The notes below the pieces were generated by a model. It searched no databases, had not been told where the DNA came from, and saw only the letters and a list, made by a program, of their open reading frames with translations. From the NCBI RefSeq assembly GCF_017549005.1, contig NZ_JAFYYT010000040.1:62001-126000 (forward strand): a stretch of 64,000 nucleotides of DNA. Reading direction: 5' to 3'. Of the stretch, positions 9,809 to 18,240 are shown piece after piece (the stretch's first letter is position 1; each line of letters opens with the position of its first letter). The translations under genes and the position numbers were made by a program. Source of the DNA: Ruminococcus sp. GTDB lineage: Bacteria; Bacillota; Clostridia; Oscillospirales; Ruminococcaceae.

Positions 9809-10783
9809 ATGAAAGAATTATCAAAGCTTATGAATTACAGATCCGATGTCAAGGTCGTAGACGCAACGCTTCGAGACGGTGGACTCGTTAACGATTTCAA
9901 GTTCAGCGACGAATTTGTGAGAGATCTTTATCTTTCAAACATCAAGGCCGGCGTTGATTACATGGAGTTCGGCTACAGAGCTGACAAGGAAATGTTTGAT
10001 GTCAATAAATTCGGTCCGTGCAAGTTCTGCGACGATGAGTATCTCCGTTCGATCGTAGGCGACAATCACACCGATCTCAAGGTAGCTATAATGGCAGACG
10101 TCGGACGCTGCAATTACAAGCAGGATATTGCAGACCGTGAAAACAGTCCTGTTGACCTTGTACGCGTTGCCGCTTATATCCATCAGATACCAACAGCTAT
10201 AGATATGATTGAGGACGCCAAGAAAAAAGGCTATGAAGTCAGCTGCAATATCATGGCTATTTCCAACGCTCAGGAATCGGACATAAAGGTGGCTCTTGAC
10301 CTTCTCGGTCAGTCCCCTGTTGACGTATTCTATATCGTTGACAGTTTCGGCTCTATCTATCCCGAGCAGATGGCAAGGATATCAGAGCTTTACGTTGAAA
10401 TTGCTGAAAAGTACGGCAAAAAGGTGGGTATCCACGCTCATAACAATCAGCAGCTCGCATTTGCGAATACTATTGAAGCTGTAGGAGACGGAGTTGACTG
10501 GCTTGACGCTACATACGCTTCTATGGGCAGAGGCGCAGGAAACTGCGCTATGGAGCTTCTCCTCGGCTTCCTTAAAAACCCAAAATACAATGTATATCCT
10601 GTATTCCAGTTTATAGAAAAGCATATCAACAAGCTCCGTGAAGAGGGTACTGTTTGGGGCTACGATCTCCAGTATCTCCTCACTGGCCTTTTCAATCAGC
10701 ACCCAAGAACAGCTATTCAGTACACAAAGGAAAAGAGAAATGACATATCCGAGTTCTATAAGGAGATCATTTCACAGGAATAA
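9809..10783 (+). CDS. DRE-TIM (HMGL-like) aldolase-domain protein
   Basis: The 324-residue TIM-barrel protein belongs to the DRE-TIM metallolyase superfamily (HMG-CoA lyase, isopropylmalate synthase, 4-hydroxy-2-oxovalerate aldolase). The N-terminal VDATLRDGG motif carries the catalytic Arg and metal-binding Asp, and IHAHNN gives the metal-binding His pair. It lacks the C-terminal communication domain of 4-hydroxy-2-oxovalerate aldolase and the leucine-regulatory domain of IPM synthase. The gene stands alone between a strong promoter and a terminator. The substrate cannot be inferred; only the divalent-metal C-C lyase chemistry is supported. Confidence 0.82.
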   Translation: MKELSKLMNYRSDVKVVDATLRDGGLVNDFKFSDEFVRDLYLSNIKAGVDYMEFGYRADKEMFDVNKFGPCKFCDDEYLRSIVGDNHTDLKVAIMADVGRCNYKQDIADRENSPVDLVRVAAYIHQIPTAIDMIEDAKKKGYEVSCNIMAISNAQESDIKVALDLLGQSPVDVFYIVDSFGSIYPEQMARISELYVEIAEKYGKKVGIHAHNNQQLAFANTIEAVGDGVDWLDATYASMGRGAGNCAMELLLGFLKNPKYNVYPVFQFIEKHINKLREEGTVWGYDLQYLLTGLFNQHPRTAIQYTKEKRNDISEFYKEIISQE

Positions 10784-10786
10784 AAG

Positions 10787-10818
10787 AAAAATCCGCATTT
10801 TATATAATGCGGATTTTT
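10787..10818. terminator. Bidirectional terminator between aldolase gene and parC
   Basis: 13-bp stem AAAAATCCGCATT/AATGCGGATTTTT with T-tracts on both strands between two converging genes. Confidence 0.9.
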
Positions 10819-10821
10819 CTA

Positions 10822-13062
10822 TCAGAATGTAAGCTGATTGCTGTCGCCGAGCTCCTTTGCAGGCTTTCCCGCGGCCGGGACGCTCTTTGACCGGTATTTT
10901 TCAAGCTCTGGAAGCTCCTCGGGAGAAATAAGCTCGGCAGAAGAAAGAGCAGCTTTTCTACGGAGATTAATGACCTGTACTCCCTGAGAGTCTCTTGTGG
11001 TCTTTGGAAGTATCATTCCTGTATTGAAAACAAGAGCATGACCGCTTGTCGTCCTGAGAAGTATATCAGACTCCGCTGCAATAAATATTGCAGCGATAAG
11101 AGGAGATTTCGACGAATATGCATTTGCAAGCTTCTTGCGGTTGGTCTTTGTTTCATATGATTTCAGCGGGACCTTTGCAGCCTTTCCGTTTTCAAAAAAG
11201 AACACGATATATCCGCTGTAATCGGTAGTCGTAACAAGGGTTTTTAGGTTTTCTCCTTCGTCAAAGCCAAGCTTTGCAGGTATATAATCGCCCATAACGC
11301 TTGCCTTTGTATCGTCGAATGCGCTTGCCTTTGATTTATATGCCTGCGCCTTGTCTGAGAAGAATACAAGCTCTGTCTTGTTTGTTGCTTCAAAGCTCTG
11401 ACTGATAAAGTCTCCCTCTTTAAGCTTCTGCTCACTGCTCATACGCAGGGACTGAGGTGTTATCTTTTTGAAGTATCCGCTGTCGGAGACAAAGATATTA
11501 ACGGGATAATCAGGAGTATCGTCAATTTCCTCGGCTTCTTCCACATCAGACTGATAGTAGAACATGGTCTTTCTTGGCTGAGAATAGTTCTTTATAACGT
11601 CCTTTAGCTCGTCTACGATTATCCTGCGTATCTTCTTCTTATCGCGGAGGATATCCTCCATTTCAGCAATATCCTTTTTCAGCTGGTCAACTTCTTCGAC
11701 CCGTCTGAGAATGTACTGCTTATTGATATTACGGAGCTTGATCTCGGCAACAAATTCAGCCTGTACCTCGTCGATACCGAAACCTATCATCAGGTTCGGA
11801 ACAACATCGGCTTCGTTTTCTGTTTCACGGATTATCTTTATAGCCTTGTCTATGTCGAGAAGTATTTTTGAGAGAGCTTCCAGTAAATGGAGCTTCTCTT
11901 TTTTCTTTTGCAGGTCGTGATAAGTTCTGCGCTGTATGCATTCCTCACGGAAAGCGGTCCATTCCGTAAGGATCTCACGGACGCCCATTACCTTAGGTGT
12001 TCCTGCAATAAGGATATTGAAGTTGCAGGGATAGCTGTCCTGCAACGGAGTTAGCCTGTAGAGCTTCTGCATGAGCTTGTCGGGATCTGTACCGCGCTTC
12101 AGGTCTATCGCTATCTTCAGGCCGTCAATATCGGTCTCGTCGCGGATATAGGATATCTCTCTGATCTTGCCCTGTTTAACAAGGTCGATTATCTTTTCGA
12201 TAATAGCCTCGATAGTTGTAGTATATGGTATCTCTGTTACCTCGATACAGTTTGCTGTCTTGTCGTAGCTGTATTTTGCACGAACCTTTATGCTTCCTCG
12301 GCCTGTCTCGTATACCTTGTTGAGCTCAGCTTCATCGTAGAGCATAAGTCCGCCGCCCGGGAAGTCCGGCCCTTTAAGTGTGCTGATTATATCATGATCA
12401 GGGTCCTTCATCAGTGCGATAGTAGTTTCGCAGACCTCCTCAAGATTAAAGGGACACACATTGCTTGCCATAGAAACAGCAATACCCGTATTTGAATTGA
12501 CCAACACTGTAGGAAAAGTTGCAGGCAGAAGAGTAGGCTCCTGCATGGTATTATCGTAATTGGGTACGAAATCAATGGTCTCCTTGTCGATATCACGGAA
12601 GAGCTCATTACATATCTTTTCAAGCTTTACCTCGGTGTATCGCGGAGCTGCGAAGTGCATCTTGCTCGAATACTGCTTTCCGAAGTTGCCCTTGCTGTCG
12701 ATATATGGGTGCAGAAGAGCCTCATTGCCTCTCGTCATACGGACAAGTGTCTCATATATTGCCTGATCGCCGTGAGGGTTGAGCTTCATGGTCTCACCAA
12801 CAATATTGGCCGACTTTGAACGCTCCTTGTCAGGGCTGAGCAGTCCCCTCTTGTACATCATATAGAGAAGCTTTCTGTGAGAAGGCTTGAAGCCGTCTAT
12901 CTCGGGAAGAGCTCTTGATATGATAACGCTCATGGCATAGGGCATATAGTTCTTTTTAAGCGTATCCGCTATCTTTTCGTCAACAACGCTGCCCGAGCCC
13001 TCTATATACGCTTCATGCTTGAAAACAGGCTGCTTTGAGGGAGTACTTTTTTTCCTTGGCAT
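10822..13062 (-). CDS. parC: Type IIA topoisomerase subunit A (topoisomerase IV ParC-like)
   Basis: Breakage-reunion subunit, 746 residues. The catalytic tyrosine is Y142 in APRYTE. The N-terminal helix-turn-helix region (SANIVGETMKLNPHGDQ) and tower domain are normal. The C-terminal domain is short and no GyrA-box (QRRGGKG) is visible, which favours topo IV over gyrase. Positions equivalent to E. coli GyrA Ser83 and Asp87 are Gln100 and Glu104 by eye. AAGGAG lies within the end of the preceding zinc-ribbon gene. Likely co-transcribed from 15350 with that gene and the ATPase subunit to decatenate chromosomes. Confidence 0.9.
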   Translation of the reverse strand: MPRKKSTPSKQPVFKHEAYIEGSGSVVDEKIADTLKKNYMPYAMSVIISRALPEIDGFKPSHRKLLYMMYKRGLLSPDKERSKSANIVGETMKLNPHGDQAIYETLVRMTRGNEALLHPYIDSKGNFGKQYSSKMHFAAPRYTEVKLEKICNELFRDIDKETIDFVPNYDNTMQEPTLLPATFPTVLVNSNTGIAVSMASNVCPFNLEEVCETTIALMKDPDHDIISTLKGPDFPGGGLMLYDEAELNKVYETGRGSIKVRAKYSYDKTANCIEVTEIPYTTTIEAIIEKIIDLVKQGKIREISYIRDETDIDGLKIAIDLKRGTDPDKLMQKLYRLTPLQDSYPCNFNILIAGTPKVMGVREILTEWTAFREECIQRRTYHDLQKKKEKLHLLEALSKILLDIDKAIKIIRETENEADVVPNLMIGFGIDEVQAEFVAEIKLRNINKQYILRRVEEVDQLKKDIAEMEDILRDKKKIRRIIVDELKDVIKNYSQPRKTMFYYQSDVEEAEEIDDTPDYPVNIFVSDSGYFKKITPQSLRMSSEQKLKEGDFISQSFEATNKTELVFFSDKAQAYKSKASAFDDTKASVMGDYIPAKLGFDEGENLKTLVTTTDYSGYIVFFFENGKAAKVPLKSYETKTNRKKLANAYSSKSPLIAAIFIAAESDILLRTTSGHALVFNTGMILPKTTRDSQGVQVINLRRKAALSSAELISPEELPELEKYRSKSVPAAGKPAKELGDSNQLTF

Positions 13063-13287
13063 TTATTTTTCTCCTTCTGAACGTCTTTCGCTCTTTTTCA
13101 GAAGCTTTTCGGGATCTTTGACAAAAGTCCTCACAACGCTTCCGCAGTCACGGCATATTGTATGATAAAGCGATGTCGAATGCAGAAGACTGTCGGCGCT
13201 GTAAACCGCTCCGTAAAAGTTCTGATATCCTGTTATGAATTCAGTACCGCCGCAAAAACGGCATTTTGTCATTCTTACCTTTTTCAT
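13063..13287 (-). CDS. Small zinc-ribbon protein between topoisomerase subunits
   Basis: I do not recognise a named family. The 74-residue protein has two CxxC pairs, CRFCGG (C9, C12) and CRDCGS (C45, C48), typical of a zinc ribbon, and a basic C-terminal tail (KKSERRSEGEK). GGAG 7 nt before ATG 13287 supports the start. It starts 12 bp after the parE stop and its stop directly abuts the parC ATG, so the three genes form one unit. Position suggests a role linked to the topoisomerase, but that is inference; it may simply be a co-expressed nucleic-acid or protein binding ribbon. Confidence 0.75.
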   Translation of the reverse strand: MKKVRMTKCRFCGGTEFITGYQNFYGAVYSADSLLHSTSLYHTICRDCGSVVRTFVKDPEKLLKKSERRSEGEK

Positions 13288-13299
13288 ATTATCACTCCG

Positions 13300-15279
13300 T
13301 TAGCTTATATCAGCAAGATCAAGGTAATCTGCTCCGTATTCGGAGATATAGTCCTTACGTCCCTGGAGGTCATCGCCCAGGAGCATTTCAAATATTTCGG
13401 CTGATTCGCTGATATCCTCAGCAGTTACCTTGATAAGACGTCTTGTGTCGGGATTCATTGTAGTAAGGCTCATCATATCGGGCTCGTTTTCACCAAGACC
13501 TTTAGAGCGCTGTATAGTATACTTCTTATCGCCTATCATCTCTAGAATGCGCTGTTTTTCCTGCTCAGTATAGGCAAAATAGGTCTTTCCCTTGGTATTT
13601 ATCTCGAAAAGAGGAGATTCTGCAATATAAACATATCCCTGCTCGATAAGCGTAGGCGTGAGCCTGTAGAGCATGGTAAGTATGAGCGTTCTGATCTGGA
13701 ATCCGTCAACGTCAGCATCAGTACAGATAACTATCTTGCTCCAACGGAAGTTGTTGATGTCAAAGTTTGAAAGCTCCTTGTTGGCTTTTGTTGTCACTTC
13801 GACACCACAGCCCAGTACTTTGATAAGGTCTGTGATTATCTCGCTCTTGAATATCTTGGAGTACTCAGCTTTCAGGCAGTTCAGTATCTTTCCGCGTACA
13901 GGGATTATCGCCTGAAATTCTGCATTTCTCGCAAGCTTTACGGAACCGAGAGCCGAATCACCCTCAACGATATATATCTCGCGGCGTGAAACGTCCTTTG
14001 TACGGCAGTCCACGAATTTTTCAACCATATTTGCAAGGTCGATAGTTCCTGTGAGCTTTTTCTTTACGTTAAGGCGGACTTTTTCTGCGTTTTCACGGCT
14101 TCTCTTGTTAATAAGCACCTGTTCTGCTATCTTCTGTGCCTCATCAGGGTTCTCGATGAAGTAGACCTCAAGCTGATGACGCAGGAACTCGGTCATAGCC
14201 TCGCGGATAAATTTATTGGTAATTGCCTTTTTTGTCTGGTTAGCATAGGAGGTCTGAGTTGAGAACGATGAAGAAACAAGGATAAGGCACTCCTCAACAT
14301 CTGCGTAGGTTATCTTGCTTTCGTTTTTCTGATAACCGTTTATTGACTTGATGTAGCTGTCTATCTGAGCCTGAAACGCTCTCTTTACAGCTTCTGCAGG
14401 AGAACCGCCGTGCTCAAGAAAGCTGGAGTTGTGATAATATTCCGTGAGCTTGGCTTTATTTGAAAAAGTAAGAGCAACATCGAGCTTTACCTTGTACTCG
14501 GGCTTGTCGTCACGGTCCCGTCCCTTTTTCTCGGCAGTCCAGTGCTGGATAGAAGAAAGCGTTCCCTCCCCTGCTATCTCCTGAACATACTCCGTAATAC
14601 CCGATTCATAGAAGAATTCCTGCTCGTTGAAACCGCCTGCCTCATTCTCTGAACGGAAAACAAAGAGGATATTCGGGTTTACTATAGCCTGTCTCTTTAA
14701 AATATCGCAGAAGAACTCGTCAGAAACGTTTATATCGGTAAATACCTCAAGGTCGGGGCGCCAGCGTGTCTTTGTACCTGTCTGTTTTCTCTTGCAGGGT
14801 TCTTTTTTCAAGCCGCCCACGTTATTTCCCTTTTCAAAGTGAAGATCATACTTGAAACCGTCACGGATTACCTCAACATCCATGAACTCCGACGAATACT
14901 GCGTAGAACAAAGGCCAAGTCCGTTAAGGCCGAGCGAATACTCGTATGATTCGGCAGCAGCGTCATACTTACCGCCTGCATAGAGTTCGCAGTAAACAAG
15001 CTCCCAGTTATAGCGCTTCTCGTTATTGTTATAGTCAACAGGACAGCCTCTGCCGAAGTCCTCGACCTCAATCTCGTTGTTTCTGTAATGAGTGATTATT
15101 ATCTTGTTGCCGTATCCTTCACGGGCTTCGTCGATAGAGTTTGAGATGACTTCAAAAATCGAGTGCTCACAGCCGTCAAGGCCGTCAGAGCCGAATATAA
15201 CCGCCGGACGCTTACGGACTCTGTCCGCGCCTTTGAGCATTGATATACTGTCGTTGCCGTAATCTTGTTTCTTAGCCAT
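13300..15279 (-). CDS. parE: Type IIA topoisomerase subunit B (topoisomerase IV ParE-like, divergent)
   Basis: ATPase subunit, 659 residues. The GHKL ATPase has ISNSIDEA (Mg/ATP Asn), DFGRGCPV and a divergent ATP lid LGLNGLGLCST where most family members have GLHGVG. The transducer is followed by the TOPRIM domain with IVEGDSALGS and CTDADVDG. No 170-residue insert like that of proteobacterial GyrB is present. Start chosen at ATG 15279 (AGAGGA just upstream) rather than GTG 15300, which lacks a ribosome site. The divergent ATP lid suggests a Clostridia-specific topo IV-like paralogue alongside a normal gyrase elsewhere (inference). Confidence 0.9.
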   Translation of the reverse strand: MAKKQDYGNDSISMLKGADRVRKRPAVIFGSDGLDGCEHSIFEVISNSIDEAREGYGNKIIITHYRNNEIEVEDFGRGCPVDYNNNEKRYNWELVYCELYAGGKYDAAAESYEYSLGLNGLGLCSTQYSSEFMDVEVIRDGFKYDLHFEKGNNVGGLKKEPCKRKQTGTKTRWRPDLEVFTDINVSDEFFCDILKRQAIVNPNILFVFRSENEAGGFNEQEFFYESGITEYVQEIAGEGTLSSIQHWTAEKKGRDRDDKPEYKVKLDVALTFSNKAKLTEYYHNSSFLEHGGSPAEAVKRAFQAQIDSYIKSINGYQKNESKITYADVEECLILVSSSFSTQTSYANQTKKAITNKFIREAMTEFLRHQLEVYFIENPDEAQKIAEQVLINKRSRENAEKVRLNVKKKLTGTIDLANMVEKFVDCRTKDVSRREIYIVEGDSALGSVKLARNAEFQAIIPVRGKILNCLKAEYSKIFKSEIITDLIKVLGCGVEVTTKANKELSNFDINNFRWSKIVICTDADVDGFQIRTLILTMLYRLTPTLIEQGYVYIAESPLFEINTKGKTYFAYTEQEKQRILEMIGDKKYTIQRSKGLGENEPDMMSLTTMNPDTRRLIKVTAEDISESAEIFEMLLGDDLQGRKDYISEYGADYLDLADIS

Positions 15280-15321
15280 AATCCTCTGCCTTTCGGTCAC
15301 GTTTTAAATGCATACTTGAAT

Positions 15322-15350
15322 ATTATAGCACATATATTTCTTTTTTGCAA
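15322..15350 (-). promoter_or_regulatory. Sigma-A promoter for the parE-ribbon-parC operon
   Basis: On the minus strand TTGCAA (15345-15350), 17-bp spacer, TATAAT (15322-15327). Confidence 0.82.
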
Positions 15351-15390
15351 GTCAGCGGCAGTTTTTTCTCTTAAAATGATAAATAACTGG

Positions 15391-15413
15391 AAAAGGCAGT
15401 CAATTCGACTGCC
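15391..15413 (-). terminator. Terminator after the ArsC/Spx-like gene
   Basis: 7-bp stem GGCAGTC/GACTGCC (15395-15401, 15407-15413), with TTTTCC following on the minus strand. Confidence 0.65.
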
Positions 15414-15421
15414 CCTGCCGC

Positions 15422-15772
15422 CTATTTCAGCGCTTCCTCATATTCCTTTTCCTTAAAGCCAACGATCACCTTATCGCCGGTAACGACTATAGGTCTTTTT
15501 ACCAGCATTCCGTCAGAGGAAAGAAGCTTGTACTGCTCCTCCTCAGACATATCCTGCAGCTTATCCTTTAGCTGCATTGACTTGTACAGAAGTCCGCTGG
15601 TATTGAAGAACTTTTTCAGCGTAAGACCGCTCTTTTTATGCCATTCCCTTATCTCGGCAAGAGTCGGGTTATTTTCTTTGATATCGCGGAATTCGTATGA
15701 AATTCCATTTTCGTCCAGCCATTTTTTGGCTTTCTGACAGGTAGTACACTTCGGGTAACATATAAACAGCAT
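15422..15772 (-). CDS. ArsC/Spx-family thioredoxin-fold protein
   Basis: The 116-residue protein has the ArsC/Spx fold with a CxxC redox motif near the N-terminus (YPKCTTCQKAKKWL, C10 and C13) and the C-terminal segment LLSSDGMLVKRPIVV. ArsC uses glutathione or thioredoxin to reduce arsenate; Spx and MgsR bind RNA polymerase alpha under thiol stress. The CxxC pair is Spx/MgsR/YffB-like. No ars genes are nearby, so an arsenate role is not supported. It could be a redox regulator or an orphan reductase. AAAGGAG precedes the ATG. Confidence 0.85.
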   Translation of the reverse strand: MLFICYPKCTTCQKAKKWLDENGISYEFRDIKENNPTLAEIREWHKKSGLTLKKFFNTSGLLYKSMQLKDKLQDMSEEEQYKLLSSDGMLVKRPIVVTGDKVIVGFKEKEYEEALK

Positions 15773-15800
15773 TGTTATGACTCCTTTTTACTGTATTATG

Positions 15801-15828
15801 AAAAAACAGCCGGCTGAAAGCCGACTGT
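15801..15828 (-). terminator. Terminator after the SleB-like gene
   Basis: Minus-strand hairpin CAGTCGGCT/AGCCGGCTG (one mismatch, 15807-15827) followed by TTTTTTCAT. Confidence 0.82.
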
Positions 15829-15842
15829 CGTTTCCTGATTGA

Positions 15843-16844
15843 TCAATACGATGTTCTGAAAATATTTTCTCTGCCATTGCCTGTAAAAAATAAATACCCC
15901 TGAGTAAAGGAGTCAGGCTCTGTAAAATAAAGGGTAACAGAATCCTTAACGCTCTGTGTGACCTTGTAAGAGAAAGTTCCCAGATTTACGTAACTCCAAC
16001 ATCCCGTAAACTGACCGTTTTGTGTGAGCACGTCATATATTGTGTTCGGGAAGATCGGAGAATCTTTTCTATTCATGATCACTTCTACTACATACGCCTT
16101 GTTGTAATTACTGATCGTATCACTGCCTGCTTCGTGAGCAACAGCGTTACAGAGAAGTATGTATTCTTCATCTGATATCGGCAGTTGAAACTCAGTTGAT
16201 TCAACGTCGGTAGATGTCGGCTCTGTCTGAGGTTCAACATATGTCTCTGTTGTTACCTCCGGAGCCTCAGTTACTGTTTCGACAACAGTTGTAGTTGTTT
16301 CTGCTGTTGTTTCAGCAACCGTGGTAGTTACCGTAGTTGTTGTTTCCTGCGTTGTAGCAGCCTGTGTAGTTGTCGAAGAAATTTCAGCTATGGTAGCTGT
16401 AGTAGCCTCCCTAATAGCATCAGCAGCAGTTGCGATGATAGTCGCTGTTGTAGCTGCCTCTGTGGAGGTCTCTGTGATTAATGCGGGCGCGTGAGCCCTT
16501 GCTGGCACCGATCTTGAAATCTTTGCAGCCTTGTCAGCTGCCGTACTGTACTGGGAAGTTGTGCCTTCCTGTGCAGAACTTGTTTTCTTGCTTGTTGCTG
16601 ATGTATTATCAGCCTTGTTAGATTTCTTGGTGGTTGTTCCTTTGTTTGCGATTGCCGTTAATGCCTCACCTGCTGTTGCAGCTGTTGAAGTATCGTCTCT
16701 GTCATAGTTATTGACTTCGACTTCTTCAGTGACAAGATCAGCTGTGCTAATAGTGGAGGAAGTAAGATATGCAACTCCTGCACCACCGCCCAGAACTGCA
16801 GCAACCACTCCGCAAGCTAACGCTGCGGTTTTGAGATTACCCAT
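15843..16844 (-). CDS. Exported Thr-rich cell-wall hydrolase (SleB/Hydrolase_2 domain)
   Basis: The 333-residue product has an N-terminal signal or anchor (MGNLKTAALACGVVAAVLGG), a 190-residue low-complexity Thr/Ala/Ser linker and a C-terminal SleB-type domain (about 225-333) with ILLCNAVAHEAGSD, VVEVIMNRKDS and NGQFTGCW. The Glu in the first segment is the presumed catalytic residue. SleB enzymes are lytic transglycosylases that open spore cortex; vegetative homologues also occur. The start is set at 16844 by AGGAAAGGAT at 16851-16860; the longer frame to 16943 would overlap the promoter. The linker implies wall-spanning display. Confidence 0.85.
   Translation of the reverse strand: MGNLKTAALACGVVAAVLGGGAGVAYLTSSTISTADLVTEEVEVNNYDRDDTSTAATAGEALTAIANKGTTTKKSNKADNTSATSKKTSSAQEGTTSQYSTAADKAAKISRSVPARAHAPALITETSTEAATTATIIATAADAIREATTATIAEISSTTTQAATTQETTTTVTTTVAETTAETTTTVVETVTEAPEVTTETYVEPQTEPTSTDVESTEFQLPISDEEYILLCNAVAHEAGSDTISNYNKAYVVEVIMNRKDSPIFPNTIYDVLTQNGQFTGCWSYVNLGTFSYKVTQSVKDSVTLYFTEPDSFTQGYLFFTGNGRENIFRTSY
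16200..16490 (-). repeat. Low-complexity Thr/Ala-rich linker coding repeat
   Basis: Imperfect runs of ACA/ACT/ACC codons encode the linker of the wall hydrolase. The repeat is irregular and codon-based, not a DNA-level array. Confidence 0.8.
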
Positions 16845-16893
16845 CAACTCATCCTTTCCTGAAAAAGCATTTTCATTTTTTCGGGCTGTTGAT

Positions 16894-16922
16894 ATGATAA
16901 CACATCTTCCCGGAAATGGCAA
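16894..16922 (-). promoter_or_regulatory. Promoter for the SleB-like gene
   Basis: Minus strand TTGCCA (16917-16922), 17-bp spacer, TATCAT (16894-16899). It lies inside the upstream extension of the open frame, supporting the shorter start at 16844. Confidence 0.72.
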
Positions 16923-16944
16923 TACTTTCAAATTTTTTTCCATT

Positions 16945-17215
16945 TAATGGCTAATAGTTTCCACTAAAAAAGCCGTATCGGAGTAAAACTGCACATATTA
17001 ATTGTCCTTTTTATTGCTTATTAATTAATATTTTGTTAACAATGAATGTGATTTAACTGTATTTTGTTACAAAACAGTAACAAAAAAGACAGTGAAGTAA
17101 CCAAAAAACGACGATTTCGGGCTCATTTTCCCCTCATTTTATTTTTTTAGGTTTTAAAAAATGGAACTGCCTGCGTTTTTTATTTCAAAAATGACTAAAA
17201 ATATAGCTTCTGCTA
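16945..17215. other. AT-rich intergenic region between divergent promoters
   Basis: About 270 bp of AT-rich DNA between the SleB-like and MoxR promoters. It holds an AT-rich imperfect hairpin (ACTG..TTTT/AAAACAGT, 17056-17078) and no convincing gene, riboswitch or terminator. Confidence 0.6.
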
Positions 17216-17244
17216 TTGCAAAGGATGCAAAAAAATGCTATAAT
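17216..17244 (+). promoter_or_regulatory. Promoter for the MoxR-DUF58-transglutaminase operon
   Basis: TTGCAA (17216-17221), 17-bp spacer, TATAAT (17239-17244), 33 bp before the ATG. Confidence 0.85.
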
Positions 17245-17277
17245 ATATAGGTATAAACAAATTTATAGGAGAAACAT

Positions 17278-18231
17278 ATGAACAACACATATTATACCGA
17301 ACAGATCAACTCTGTAATTACAGAAGTCAAAAAAGCCGTTATCGGCAAGGATGCAATAATCATAAAAGTCCTGCTCGCTATGCTCTGCAAGGGTCATATC
17401 CTTATTGAGGATATCCCGGGCGTCGGAAAAACTACCCTTGCTCTCGCATTTTCAAAGGCTCTTTCCCTTGAACATAACCGTATGCAGTTCACCCCCGATG
17501 TACTTCCCTCAGACGTTACGGGTTTCTCTGTATATAATAAGAGCAACGGAAAATTCGAGTTTCGTCCCGGCGTCGCTTTCTGCAATCTCTTTCTCGCTGA
17601 CGAGATAAACCGTACATCGAGCAAGACGCAGTCTGCTCTCCTCGAGCTCATGGAGGAAAAAAGCATTACTGTTGACGGAAATACCTATAAGCTCCCTGAG
17701 CCGTATACCGTTATAGCTACACAGAACCCTATCGGTTCGGCAGGAACTCATAATCTTCCCGATTCACAGCTCGACAGATTCATGATAAAGCTCAGCATGG
17801 GCTATCCCGATTTCAGCGGAGAGGTCTCGATACTGAAAGCAAAACAGACTATCAATCCTCTTGACAGGGTAATTCCTGTTGCTGACGCTTCGTTCATAAC
17901 AGAACTTCAGGAATATATTTCCAATGTATATGTAGACGACCGTATTTATGAGTATATCGTTTCCGTTTCGGCGGCAACAAGAAATCACCCTATGCTCAAG
18001 CTCGGCGTAAGTCCCCGCGGAACCCTTGCTCTTATGCAGCTTTCAAAGGGTATTGCTGTTGCAATGGGACGCGATTACGTGATCCCTGAGGATATTTCCT
18101 ATATATGCAATGATGTGTTCGAGCACAGGATCATCCTCAACTCAAAGGCAAAGCTTTCGGATACAACGGCTTCGGATATAATCACCGAAATACTCAGAAC
18201 AGTTCCTGTTCCCGGTATTACTGCAAAATAA
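17278..18231 (+). CDS. MoxR-family AAA+ ATPase
   Basis: MoxR ATPases act as chaperones that mature or insert partner proteins, usually von Willebrand or DUF58 proteins encoded alongside. The 317-residue protein has Walker A EDIPGVGKTTLA, Walker B LFLADEINR, sensor region TVIATQNPIG and the C-terminal lid with VSPRGTLAL. It is followed 9 bp later by a DUF58 gene and then a transglutaminase gene, the standard MoxR-DUF58-transglutaminase operon of unknown envelope function. The operon has its own promoter. Confidence 0.94.
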   Translation: MNNTYYTEQINSVITEVKKAVIGKDAIIIKVLLAMLCKGHILIEDIPGVGKTTLALAFSKALSLEHNRMQFTPDVLPSDVTGFSVYNKSNGKFEFRPGVAFCNLFLADEINRTSSKTQSALLELMEEKSITVDGNTYKLPEPYTVIATQNPIGSAGTHNLPDSQLDRFMIKLSMGYPDFSGEVSILKAKQTINPLDRVIPVADASFITELQEYISNVYVDDRIYEYIVSVSAATRNHPMLKLGVSPRGTLALMQLSKGIAVAMGRDYVIPEDISYICNDVFEHRIILNSKAKLSDTTASDIITEILRTVPVPGITAK

Positions 18232-18240
18232 GGCGGAATT

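Noticed and set aside
17056-17078. AT-rich hairpin as a terminator or riboswitch
   Set aside because: The stem is imperfect and almost all A-T, and there is no T-tract or gene end next to it.
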